DNA of 64,000 bases, taken from positions 1 to 64,000 of the forward strand of contig JAUIBR010000016.1 of assembly GCA_030427705.1 (NCBI GenBank), read 5' to 3'. Below the pieces are notes generated by a model. That model saw only the letters and a list, made by a program, of their open reading frames with translations, was not told where the DNA came from and ran no database searches. Positions within the stretch are counted from its first letter, which is position 1, and every line of letters begins with the position of its first letter. The DNA is from a bacterium. GTDB taxonomy: Bacteria; Myxococcota_A; Bradymonadia; Bradymonadales; Bradymonadaceae. Both the position numbers and the translations under genes were made by a program. Positions 9,187 to 16,600 of the stretch are shown piece by piece.

Positions 9187-9225
9187 GATAGGCATTAGCT
9201 ATCAAGATTAAGGGCGTGCTGTCAA
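9187..9225 (-). promoter_or_regulatory. Candidate dps promoter with OxyR-like palindrome
   Basis: On the minus strand there is a perfect -35 hexamer TTGACA (9220-9225). After 17 bases comes a weak -10 (ATAGCT, 9197-9202). Overlapping the -10 is the perfect palindrome GATAG-N7-CTATC (9187-9203), which has the ATAG-N7-CTAT spacing of half of an OxyR site. The second half-site of a classic tandem OxyR operator is not visible. The leader to the dps start would be about 150 nt. Peroxide control of dps fits the family, but the regulator is an inference. Confidence 0.4.
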
Positions 9226-9306
9226 GTGTTCAACAAGATTTGGTGCCGATGTAGCCATTCTCGCGTGTGTGCATTAAAAGGAGGCCTGACTTCGATCGAG
9301 ACCAAA

Positions 9307-11202
9307 ATGACCGCGCTCGTTGTACGTGACATTAGACATAGTTTTGGGGGCCCGCCTGTCCTTGATGGTGCCGGATTCCGGGTCGAGAAAGGCGAACGCG
9401 TCTGCATCGTTGGCAGAAACGGCGAGGGCAAATCAACGCTGCTGAAGATTATCGCTGGCACCCTGAAACCGGATGCTGGACACGTGGACAAGGTTGCCGG
9501 CGCTACGATTGCGCATTTGGAGCAGGCTGTCCCCGATGCCGATTCCGGTTCCGTGTATGAGGTCGTGACATCTGGATTGGGTGATGCTTCTGATGCCTTG
9601 AACCGATTTCATGCAGCGGCCCACAACGTGGCTGAGGACCCGAGCGACCAGAACCTTGCTGCTTTGGAGCGGGCGCAGACCGCGGTCGACCAGCATGATG
9701 CATGGGCTATTCAGGCCAGAGTAGAGACCGCGATCTCTCGACTGGGGTTAAACGCAGACCAGCCGTTCGCCGAGCTTAGCGGGGGTTGGCGCCGCCGCGC
9801 TTTCCTGGCGCGCGCCTTGGTGTCTTCTCCCACCGTTTTGATCTTGGATGAACCGACAAACCACCTGGACGTGGAAGCTGTCGAGTGGTTGGAGAACTTA
9901 CTGCTTGGCTTCGAGGGGGCGGTGGTCTTCATCACCCACGACCGTGCTTTCCTGCGCGCGGTCGCGACTCGAATCGTCGACTTGGATCGCGGGCAGTTGA
10001 CGGAGTATCCCGGCGATTACGATGTCTATCTGGAACGAAAATCCCACGACCTTGAAGTCGAAGAGTCGCACAACGCTCAGTTCGACAAGAAGCTCGCTGA
10101 GGAGGAGGCTTGGATTCGGACGGGTATCAAGGCCAGAAGAACCCGTAATGAAGGTCGTGTGCGTGCATTGAAAGCGATGCGATCGGAGCGCCGACAGCGG
10201 CGAACCGCGAAATCTCAGGCGACGTTTAGCGTCCAATCCGCGGATGCAACCGGCGACATCGTATTCGAATTGGACGACGTGAGTTTTGGATACGACGAGC
10301 CGTTGATTCAGAACTTGTCGTTGATTGTATCGCGTAAGAGCCGGATTGGTTTCATCGGCCCCAATGGGGTGGGCAAAACCACGTTGATTCGATTGATGCT
10401 TGGTCGATTGCAGGCTGATTCGGGAGTGGTGACACAAGGTACCAATCTGAAGGTGCGCTACTTCGACCAGCTGCGTGATTCGCTCGATCCGACGCAGACG
10501 GTGCGCGAGATCGTGGCACCGGATGGTGACCAGGTCATCGTGAACGACAAACCCATCCACGTGTTTGGTTACCTGCGCCGATTCTTGTTCAATGAATCGC
10601 AGGCGCGCACGCCTGTGTCGGTTCTTTCCGCCGGCGAACGGGCTCGGGTCGTCCTGGCGAAACTGTTCTCTGAACCTGCAAACGTCTTGGTTTTGGACGA
10701 GCCGACAAATGATCTCGATATCGAGACCTTGGAGCTGCTTGAGGTCTTGTTGACGGAGTTTGATGGGACGGTTCTGCTGGTCAGCCACGACCGTGAGTTC
10801 TTGGACAACGTGGTGACCGAAAGTCTTGTTTTCAGGGGCAACGCGGAAATTGTTCATGTCGTTGGTGGGTATTCTGAGTGGGACAGACTTCGCCAAGAGG
10901 CCTTGGCCGAAGAAGCTGCAAAGGCAAAGGCTGAGCGAGAATCAGCGCGTCAGAAAGAGCAGGAAACACACCGCGAAACCCAACCTCGCAAGCTGACATA
11001 CAAAGAGAAGCAGGAGTTAGAGCAGATTCCAGAGTTGATTGAATCGTTGGAGACGGAGCAAACCAAGCTTCACGAGGAACTTTCCAATCCGGACCTTTAT
11101 CGGGAATCGCCGGAGAAGGTCTCAGCGATCAATGCGAGGCTCGAAGCGATTGAGGAAGAACTCATGTTAGCGCTTGAGCGTTGGGAAGAACTCGAAACCT
11201 AA
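9307..11202 (+). CDS. uup: ABC-F family ATPase, Uup-like
   Basis: A soluble 631-residue protein with two ABC domains and no membrane segments. Domain 1 has Walker A GRNGEGKST (36-44), signature LSGGWRRR and Walker B VLILDEPTNHLD; domain 2 has GPNGVGKTT, LSAGERAR and VLVLDEPTNDLD. The basic linker between them (TGIKARRTRNEGRVRALKAM) and the C-terminal coiled coil (from about residue 540, RKLTYKEKQELEQIPELIE in part) match Uup rather than EttA. Uup-type ABC-F proteins act on ribosomes or branched DNA intermediates. The start ATG at 9307 gives the standard N-terminus; an AAGGAGG at 9278-9284 is about 22 bases upstream, too far to be a normal Shine-Dalgarno, so the start is less certain than the function. 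Confidence 0.94.
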   Translation: MTALVVRDIRHSFGGPPVLDGAGFRVEKGERVCIVGRNGEGKSTLLKIIAGTLKPDAGHVDKVAGATIAHLEQAVPDADSGSVYEVVTSGLGDASDALNRFHAAAHNVAEDPSDQNLAALERAQTAVDQHDAWAIQARVETAISRLGLNADQPFAELSGGWRRRAFLARALVSSPTVLILDEPTNHLDVEAVEWLENLLLGFEGAVVFITHDRAFLRAVATRIVDLDRGQLTEYPGDYDVYLERKSHDLEVEESHNAQFDKKLAEEEAWIRTGIKARRTRNEGRVRALKAMRSERRQRRTAKSQATFSVQSADATGDIVFELDDVSFGYDEPLIQNLSLIVSRKSRIGFIGPNGVGKTTLIRLMLGRLQADSGVVTQGTNLKVRYFDQLRDSLDPTQTVREIVAPDGDQVIVNDKPIHVFGYLRRFLFNESQARTPVSVLSAGERARVVLAKLFSEPANVLVLDEPTNDLDIETLELLEVLLTEFDGTVLLVSHDREFLDNVVTESLVFRGNAEIVHVVGGYSEWDRLRQEALAEEAAKAKAERESARQKEQETHRETQPRKLTYKEKQELEQIPELIESLETEQTKLHEELSNPDLYRESPEKVSAINARLEAIEEELMLALERWEELET

Positions 11203-11210
11203 AGCACGTC

Positions 11211-12485
11211 ATGTCGAAGCCGTTCTACATAAGCTTGGCGCTCTTGGTCGCCCTTGTGGCCGTTGCGTTGGCAGTCTATTTGGCGCAACCGCCGGCCGAG
11301 CCTCCGGTCAAGATGGAACCAGGACCTATCGAAAAGGCGCAGGAGTTTTATGCCTCCCGTGCGCCCTTTGAGCGGCCGCGACCCTACACGGAAGTCCCCG
11401 AAGGCTTAGCCAGCTTGAGCGCCGAGAGTTGCGGTGGCTGCCACCGTGAAATCTACAACGAGTGGGCGGTCTCAACACACCGACGTGCGTGGCTAGACGA
11501 CGCGCAGTTTCAACATGAACTCAAGAAGTCTCGAGGAGAGCTAGCCAAGGAAGGCGACCCGCGACGCGATGTTGGATGGTTGTGTGTGAACTGTCACACG
11601 CCGCTTGTGAATCAATTGCCGCAATTGGTTGTTGGGCTTGAGGATGGGGATATCGCAAAGCCCATTTACGTCGACAATCCGAAGTTTGATGAGAAGCTGC
11701 AGTTGGACGCCATTACGTGCGCCACATGCCACGTTCGCGACGGCGTGATTTTAGGTCCTCATGGTGACGGGACCCACGCGCCGCATCCCGTCAAAAAGGA
11801 TGAGTCGCTTCTAAAGGTCGATATATGTACAAGCTGTCATCAGGCCGAGATGGTGTACGAGGTTCAGCAACTCGGTTGCTTCTTTAGTACGGGGCGCGAG
11901 TGGAAGGAGTCCCCCGCTGGCAAAGCTGGGCAGACCTGCCAGTCCTGTCACATGCCCGAAGTCGAACGGAAAGTGGCGGAGGCCTTTGATGTGCCCAAAC
12001 GCAAGACTCGACGCCATTGGTTCGGAGGTTCGTTGATTCCCAAGAAGCCGGAATACGAGGCCGAAATCGCGCCGCTACGTGAGGTGTACCCAGACGGAGT
12101 TACCCTTACATTGGTTTCCGGTGAAACGTTCTCAGTGCGAGTGGCGAATGACCAGGCAGGTCACCACATGCCCTCCGGTGACCCGGAACGACATATCGAC
12201 GTGGAAGTCGAAGTCCTCGACGGTGAGGGCAACGTGATTGAGACCGTCAACAAACGTCTTGGAACCAAATACAAGTGGTGGCCGAAGATTGAGCTTGAGT
12301 CGGACACCAGGATTCCCGCTGGGGAACACGTGGACATCGCGATTCCCGAAGGCGGGACCTCTGTTCGGGTTCGTGCTTTCAAGTACCGTATGTACAAAGA
12401 TGCCTTCGACTACCATGAGCTCGAAGGCAAGTATGTCCGAGGACGTAAGTTCTTTGAAGAAACGTGGCCGCTGGCCGCGGATTAG
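11211..12485 (+). CDS. Membrane-anchored pentaheme cytochrome c
   Basis: A 424-residue protein with one N-terminal hydrophobic helix (residues 5-25, an uncleaved anchor or signal) and five CXXCH haem c sites at residues 74-78 (CGGCH), 125-129 (CVNCH), 170-174 (CATCH), 206-210 (CTSCH) and 243-247 (CQSCH). Extra His residues could be distal haem ligands. After the last haem the C-terminal 150 residues form a beta-rich domain (VSGETFSVRVANDQAGHHMPSG). This layout recalls the cytochrome c554-like multihaem proteins of periplasmic electron transfer, but no partner oxidoreductase is adjacent. The ATG lies 8 bases after the stop of the Uup-like gene, so cotranscription is likely. The 3' end shares TTAG with the convergent SpoIID-domain gene. 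Confidence 0.88.
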   Translation: MSKPFYISLALLVALVAVALAVYLAQPPAEPPVKMEPGPIEKAQEFYASRAPFERPRPYTEVPEGLASLSAESCGGCHREIYNEWAVSTHRRAWLDDAQFQHELKKSRGELAKEGDPRRDVGWLCVNCHTPLVNQLPQLVVGLEDGDIAKPIYVDNPKFDEKLQLDAITCATCHVRDGVILGPHGDGTHAPHPVKKDESLLKVDICTSCHQAEMVYEVQQLGCFFSTGREWKESPAGKAGQTCQSCHMPEVERKVAEAFDVPKRKTRRHWFGGSLIPKKPEYEAEIAPLREVYPDGVTLTLVSGETFSVRVANDQAGHHMPSGDPERHIDVEVEVLDGEGNVIETVNKRLGTKYKWWPKIELESDTRIPAGEHVDIAIPEGGTSVRVRAFKYRMYKDAFDYHELEGKYVRGRKFFEETWPLAAD

Positions 12486-13777
12486 ATGCAGAAGTCTGCG
12501 TTCACCACTTCGATATCGGCGCCGAAGTAGTACTCAAGCATTTGGGTGGAGTTCCAACCGAAGTTGGCCAGGCATGACTGACCGTTTTGTGACGCGGCAC
12601 CGCGATTGTGTGGGTTCCGACGGCAGTCGTTCGTAACCAAGCCGAGTGTCGTCATCTCGATGTCGCAGCCGAACTTCCCGTAGTTGTACGTCACGCGACC
12701 CTCGGTGCCAGCGTCCCGGGAGCCACCGGCGCCGTTGCATGAGTTGATGGGGTCTGCAGCGCTGGGGTTCGGCGGGACGTTCCCGGCGACGTAGAACGGC
12801 GCGATGATATTGCCTTCCCATTGCAAGTGTTGCCCGGTCGTCGCACGTGCAGCTGCGTAGTGTTCAGGGCCAGCGCCGCCCGGACGGTATGAGCATCGGT
12901 AGACCTGGTCTGCTTCACTGTTTCGGACTGACGAGACGCGCTCGACGCGAACTTTGTAGTAGGCGAAGCCGCGGGCCATGATTGCGGCTGCGCGAAGTGC
13001 TTCGGGTGGAGCATCCCCGTTTTCGCATGCGATGACGTTCGGGATGTAGTCGTTTTCGAGGTCCACTTCGCCGTATCCCTGCACGTTGATGGTGCATGGC
13101 GCATCCGTCATTTGAACTTCAAATGTCACTTCGTTCGACGTCGCTCCTTCGGAGGCTCCGACGCTGACAGTGTGGGTCTCAACCTGTCCGTCGTAGTGGA
13201 CTTCGATGGTTGCGGTCGCGCCTTGCTCACCATCGTAGTTTGTGGCGAATACGCGGTACGTGCCGCCTGGAGCATGCGCGTTGTAGCGGACCATCTCGCG
13301 TCGAGCTTCGCCAGCTTCACAACGCGTGCTGATGCAGGAATCTTGAGCGAAGCGGGCGCCCGCCGCGGTTTCACGGTTTCGGTAGTAGACTTCCTCTCCG
13401 TTGGGTTGGACCAGGTGAAGGTCGAGGTCGATTTCGGCATCCCAGGTCATGGAGACAATCAGCGCTGCTTGGGTTTCACACGTTCCCGAGACACAGGAAC
13501 CCTCGCCGCAATCCATGTTGCTTTCGCAGGCCATGCCGGATTGAAGTCCGGTGACGTCGTCACCCGTGGATCCATTCGAGCCGTCACCCGACGTGTTGGG
13601 AAGCGTGTCACCACCCGACGTGTTTGGAAGACCGTTGTGACCACTCGGAAGCCCGTTCACTCCGTTGCTGTCCAACAGGGCTGGGTCATCATCACATGCA
13701 CTACCTTGTGCAATGGTGAGGGCAAACGCCACCGTCAACAGCTTCATCAATCGCTTGTTCATTGGCCGCTTGTTCAT
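12482..13777 (-). CDS. Lipoprotein with pre-peptidase-like beta domain and SpoIID/LytB-type domain
   Basis: A 431-residue exported protein. The N-terminal signal peptide ends at a lipobox-like site (QGSAC) and is followed by a Gly/Asn/Ser-rich linker and a short Cys cluster (CESNMDCGEGSCVSGTC). A beta domain comes next (DAEIDLDLHLVQPNGE, a D-DLDLH-P-G pattern like DUF2135). From about residue 240 there is a SpoIID-like domain: DYIPNVIACENGDAPPEALR, AAAIMARGFAYY, ATTGQHLQWEGNIIAPFYVAGN and the C-terminal NRGAASQNGQSCLANFGW. SpoIID proteins are lytic transglycosylases acting on denuded peptidoglycan; here a role in wall remodelling is inferred, not sporulation. Start ATG at 13777 (MNKRPMNKRLMK); 13762 is an alternative. 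Confidence 0.8.
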   Translation of the reverse strand: MNKRPMNKRLMKLLTVAFALTIAQGSACDDDPALLDSNGVNGLPSGHNGLPNTSGGDTLPNTSGDGSNGSTGDDVTGLQSGMACESNMDCGEGSCVSGTCETQAALIVSMTWDAEIDLDLHLVQPNGEEVYYRNRETAAGARFAQDSCISTRCEAGEARREMVRYNAHAPGGTYRVFATNYDGEQGATATIEVHYDGQVETHTVSVGASEGATSNEVTFEVQMTDAPCTINVQGYGEVDLENDYIPNVIACENGDAPPEALRAAAIMARGFAYYKVRVERVSSVRNSEADQVYRCSYRPGGAGPEHYAAARATTGQHLQWEGNIIAPFYVAGNVPPNPSAADPINSCNGAGGSRDAGTEGRVTYNYGKFGCDIEMTTLGLVTNDCRRNPHNRGAASQNGQSCLANFGWNSTQMLEYYFGADIEVVNADFCI

Positions 13778-13916
13778 TGGGTCTCCAGGGTTAGTCGCTG
13801 AGCTCCACGCTCGACACGTGAGGTAGCATTGCATCCTACATGCCAATACATGTGCGCCTTTTTGAAACTCAAGTTTTTCATAAGGTTATGGTGTTCTTGG
13901 CCGCCGGAGGAGGATT

Positions 13917-13980
13917 GGGTCTTTTGTCCCCTGCGGGGAAATGCCCGGGGACAGAAGTCCCCAAGTCAAACGAAAGACCC
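13917..13980. repeat. Nested REP-like hairpins upstream of the RAYT gene
   Basis: Several interleaved inverted repeats lie about 140-200 bp before the RAYT start. Outer arms are GGGTCTTT (13917-13924) and AAAGACCC (13973-13980). Inside are TGTCCCC (13925-13931) with GGGGACA (13947-13953), CCCC-TGC-GGGG (13928-13938), and GGGGAC with GTCCCC (13947-13952 and 13957-13962). These hairpins are mutually exclusive in part. RAYT transposases typically act on such REP-like hairpins, so this may be their cognate site. I saw no second copy in the window. Confidence 0.45.
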
Positions 13981-14122
13981 CATGGCCGGATCCTCTGTAT
14001 TGGCGGGGGGCTGCAGAAATCTGGGAATTTTTCGCAACGAATTTTGCGGCCGTACGAGAACGGACTCGAAGCCCATTTTTGGGTGATTCGAAAACCAAAC
14101 TCGTAACTAAAGGACAAAGAAA

Positions 14123-15094
14123 ATGGCCGCCAAAGAACACTATGTTGGAGATACTTTCTCGATGACCCGTCGATGCGCTCAGGGGCGCAACACACTTAGG
14201 ACTGACCCGGAGCAGGACGAGGCGATTCGATACATTTACGCGTACAATGCCAAGAAGTATGGCATCATTACCCACAAGCTCTTGATCATGTCGAATCATG
14301 AGCATTTCGTGGGAACAGACACCACTGGGAACCGCAGCCAGTTTATCGCTTCTGTAAACGGACAGATTGCCAGGTACCTCAAGTGGAAACAGAAGATCGA
14401 CGACTTCATCTGGGACCACCTCGGGGTGTCAGATATCACGCTGCTTGACCAGGCTTCGGTTGAGAAACAGCTGGTCTACGTTGGCTTGAATCCCGTGGAG
14501 GCTGGCATGGTGCAGCACTTTCATCACTACGATGGAGTCTTCGTTCACGAGGCGCATTGGGGCAAGACCCAGATTCTAAAGCGCCCGCCGGGCGTTTTGT
14601 CGACGGTGGGCCCAGATGAAATCGAGTTTTGCCCAGAGGCCCCGCCGCGCCACATGCGATTGGAGGAGTGCCCAGACAAAGAAGCACGTCGATTAGTTCG
14701 AAAAATCATTAAGTTGGGCAAGAAAGTTCACAAGCGAAAGCGTCGAGAGCGCCGTGCACAGGGAAACAAGAACATGAAGACGTGGACTGGCATGGCCTTT
14801 GTGCGCTCGATTCCCCACGACTCCAAACACATCGATATTGCACCGCTGCCGGCAGGACGTCGGCGAAACGTCCGCTTTATGGCTCAGTGCGAGAAGGTCA
14901 GGGAATGGGCCAAGGCCCGAACCAAGGAATTCAAACGAAAGTACGCAGACGCCCTGGCTTTAAAGCGAGACAACCTACCTGCGGTGTTTCCCGCTGGGAC
15001 GGTGAAATATCGACTGATGGGCTTCGACGTGGAGCCTCAAACCGAAAGGCACAAGTTCAGGGAAGTGGACCAGAATGTGGAATTGGCAGCATGA
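14123..15094 (+). CDS. REP-associated tyrosine transposase (RAYT, IS200-like Y1 family)
   Basis: A 323-residue Y1-type HUH protein. The metal-binding HUH motif is His59-Glu-His61 in IMSNHEHFVG, and the catalytic Tyr is probably Tyr119 in LVYVGLNPVEAGMV, which matches the Y-x-x-NP-xAG-x-V block of RAYTs. RAYTs are single-copy domesticated relatives of IS200/IS605 TnpA that nick and join single-stranded REP hairpins. The C-terminal 130 residues are very basic (KLGKKVHKRKRRERRAQGNK) and longer than in many family members, which may add nucleic-acid binding. ATG with AAGGA about 8 bases upstream. The gene looks intact. Hairpins sit upstream, but no direct terminal repeats are visible. Confidence 0.85.
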   Translation: MAAKEHYVGDTFSMTRRCAQGRNTLRTDPEQDEAIRYIYAYNAKKYGIITHKLLIMSNHEHFVGTDTTGNRSQFIASVNGQIARYLKWKQKIDDFIWDHLGVSDITLLDQASVEKQLVYVGLNPVEAGMVQHFHHYDGVFVHEAHWGKTQILKRPPGVLSTVGPDEIEFCPEAPPRHMRLEECPDKEARRLVRKIIKLGKKVHKRKRRERRAQGNKNMKTWTGMAFVRSIPHDSKHIDIAPLPAGRRRNVRFMAQCEKVREWAKARTKEFKRKYADALALKRDNLPAVFPAGTVKYRLMGFDVEPQTERHKFREVDQNVELAA

Positions 15095-15095
15095 G

Positions 15096-16169
15096 CTAGC
15101 GAATACGGCAATCGTAGAATCCGTCGCCCATAACCGTTCCGACGAGTAGACGACCCTTGTGGTGCAAGGCAACCGATGAACCCGGGATCTCGGTTCCGTC
15201 ATGCATCATGACTTCGTCGAAGGCTCTGGAACTGCGATTGATTCGGATGACTTGAGACGGCGCAATCTTAGTTGGGTCTTTTAGGTGCCCAACCAGTGTC
15301 AGTAGCTTGGGATGTGCGCCAATCCAAAGGTCTCCCGCTTCATCCACGGTGATGTTGTCGGGGCCGGTGCCGATGTCGACCTTGTTCATCAGGTCAAGGC
15401 TGTCATCTGGCTGCCGTTTGAAGATAAACGCTGCCTGCTCTGACGGCGCGGCCATGTAGATTTCGGAGTAGTCTCCGGATGCGACGATGCCGTTTGCGTA
15501 TTCGTAGCGAGGGTCAAAGCGCCGAAATGATTTTCCGTCGTAGTAGACGATGTTGGATAGTCCGAGCCGCAAATAGTCTTCGATCTGGCGCATCGTTCGG
15601 TCGCCAGAACCATGATCATTTGTGGCATAGAACTGTGTTGGGCCTACCGGAGCAACGTCATTTGGTGTGTTCAGGAACTCAGGATGGGACACGGTTTCGA
15701 TGTGTTCTAGCTTGCGGTCCTTGAAACGGAAAATCTCGACTGTGTGTTTGGGACCGTCCGCATCCAGGTCGCCTTTGAGAGTGCTCAAGGGATGACTGAC
15801 GACAAACAATCGAGTTTCGTCGTCGGTTGCGAAAATGCCTACGCCATGCGGGTGAAACCGCTCCGGGACACTCGGTGTGATGTCGATCGGTGGGGCATCG
15901 GTTTCCAAGTCGTATAGGTAGATGGCACCGCGTTTTGGGTTGCCTTGAACGCCAGCAAGGCGGTCTTCGGAGCTTATGAGAATGAGCGATGTGTTGGGCA
16001 CACGCTCCATGTCCTCTGCGCCAATGACGCCTTTAACGTGCTTACACTGCCCATCGAAATGAGGCGTGATGTCTTTGAATTCGCCGGCCATCTGCACCAG
16101 GTGTAGTACGTACCCAACGATTGCCAGGAGCAGGACAGCTGCTGACCCGATGACGATCTTCTTCTTCAT
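15096..16169 (-). CDS. Paraoxonase/arylesterase-family (PON-like) lactonase, membrane-anchored
   Basis: A 357-residue six-bladed beta-propeller hydrolase. The calcium-site residues of PON1 align: Glu52-Asp53 (GAEDMERVPN), Asn170-Asp171 (NTPNDVAPVGP and YATNDH), Asn226 (YANGIV), Asp271-Asn272 (GPDNITVD). The active-site histidines are plausibly His108 (HPHGV) and His126 (VSHP). The C-terminus (SSVALHHKGRLLVGTV) also matches. An uncleaved-looking hydrophobic helix (residues 4-25) anchors it, as in mammalian PONs. Family members hydrolyse lactones, including acyl-homoserine lactones, and some esters; the natural substrate here is unknown. The start ATG overlaps the FKBP stop by 4 nt, making it the last gene of the SDR - SelO - FKBP - PON operon. 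An upstream in-frame extension to 16304 lies inside the FKBP gene and is rejected. Confidence 0.92.
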   Translation of the reverse strand: MKKKIVIGSAAVLLLAIVGYVLHLVQMAGEFKDITPHFDGQCKHVKGVIGAEDMERVPNTSLILISSEDRLAGVQGNPKRGAIYLYDLETDAPPIDITPSVPERFHPHGVGIFATDDETRLFVVSHPLSTLKGDLDADGPKHTVEIFRFKDRKLEHIETVSHPEFLNTPNDVAPVGPTQFYATNDHGSGDRTMRQIEDYLRLGLSNIVYYDGKSFRRFDPRYEYANGIVASGDYSEIYMAAPSEQAAFIFKRQPDDSLDLMNKVDIGTGPDNITVDEAGDLWIGAHPKLLTLVGHLKDPTKIAPSQVIRINRSSRAFDEVMMHDGTEIPGSSVALHHKGRLLVGTVMGDGFYDCRIR

Positions 16170-16600
16170 TTGATAGCCAGCAGTTCGACGTCGAACACGA
16201 GCATTCCCTTGGGCATGCCGGGTTGGTTGTTGTAGGCCAGATTCACCGGAATCCAGAATCGACGCTTTTCGCCGACCACCATCATCTGCACACCTTCGGT
16301 CCAACCTGGGATGACTTTGTTCAGCGGAAATGTTGCCGGTTCTTGGCGTTGTACGGAGCTGTCAAAGAGCTCCCCGTCGGTCGTCCAGCCGGAGTAGTGA
16401 ACCGTCACCTCGCTGGTTCGGCTCGGCCTCTTGGTGCCGGTGCCTTCCTTCAAGACCTTGTAGGACAACCCTGAGGCGACCTTGATGGCATCTGCTGGTG
16501 GCTTCGCGACGTCGGAAGGCGTCGGCGGGGCAGGGCCTTGTTTGCAGGCCGTGACGAATAGAAAGGCGATGGTTAGGGCAAGGAGCTGAAGTCGCATCAT
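16166..16600 (-). CDS. FKBP-type peptidyl-prolyl isomerase lipoprotein
   Basis: A 144-residue exported protein. The signal peptide ends at lipobox VTAC (Cys19), followed by a short Pro-rich tether and one complete FKBP domain (about residues 40-144). Conserved features include EVTVHYSGWTTDGELFDSS, the PLNKVIPGWTEGVQMM block and the C-terminal LVFDVELLAIK. It should catalyse proline cis-trans isomerisation in the periplasm and assist envelope protein folding. ATGATG start; the first ATG overlaps the SelO stop as ATGA and AAGGAG lies upstream within selO. The position between SelO and a PON-like enzyme suggests cotranslation rather than a known complex. Confidence 0.95.
   Translation of the reverse strand: MMRLQLLALTIAFLFVTACKQGPAPPTPSDVAKPPADAIKVASGLSYKVLKEGTGTKRPSRTSEVTVHYSGWTTDGELFDSSVQRQEPATFPLNKVIPGWTEGVQMMVVGEKRRFWIPVNLAYNNQPGMPKGMLVFDVELLAIK

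Noticed and set aside
9898-10896. 332-codon minus-strand frame inside the Uup-like gene
   Set aside because: Shadow of a strongly conserved ABC-F gene.
12482-13777. Evidence for sporulation from the SpoIID domain
   Set aside because: SpoIID-like domains occur in many non-sporulating bacteria; no other sporulation gene is in the window.
13847-14122. A small gene in front of the RAYT
   Set aside because: The open frames there cross the hairpin cluster and have no ribosome site or recognisable product.
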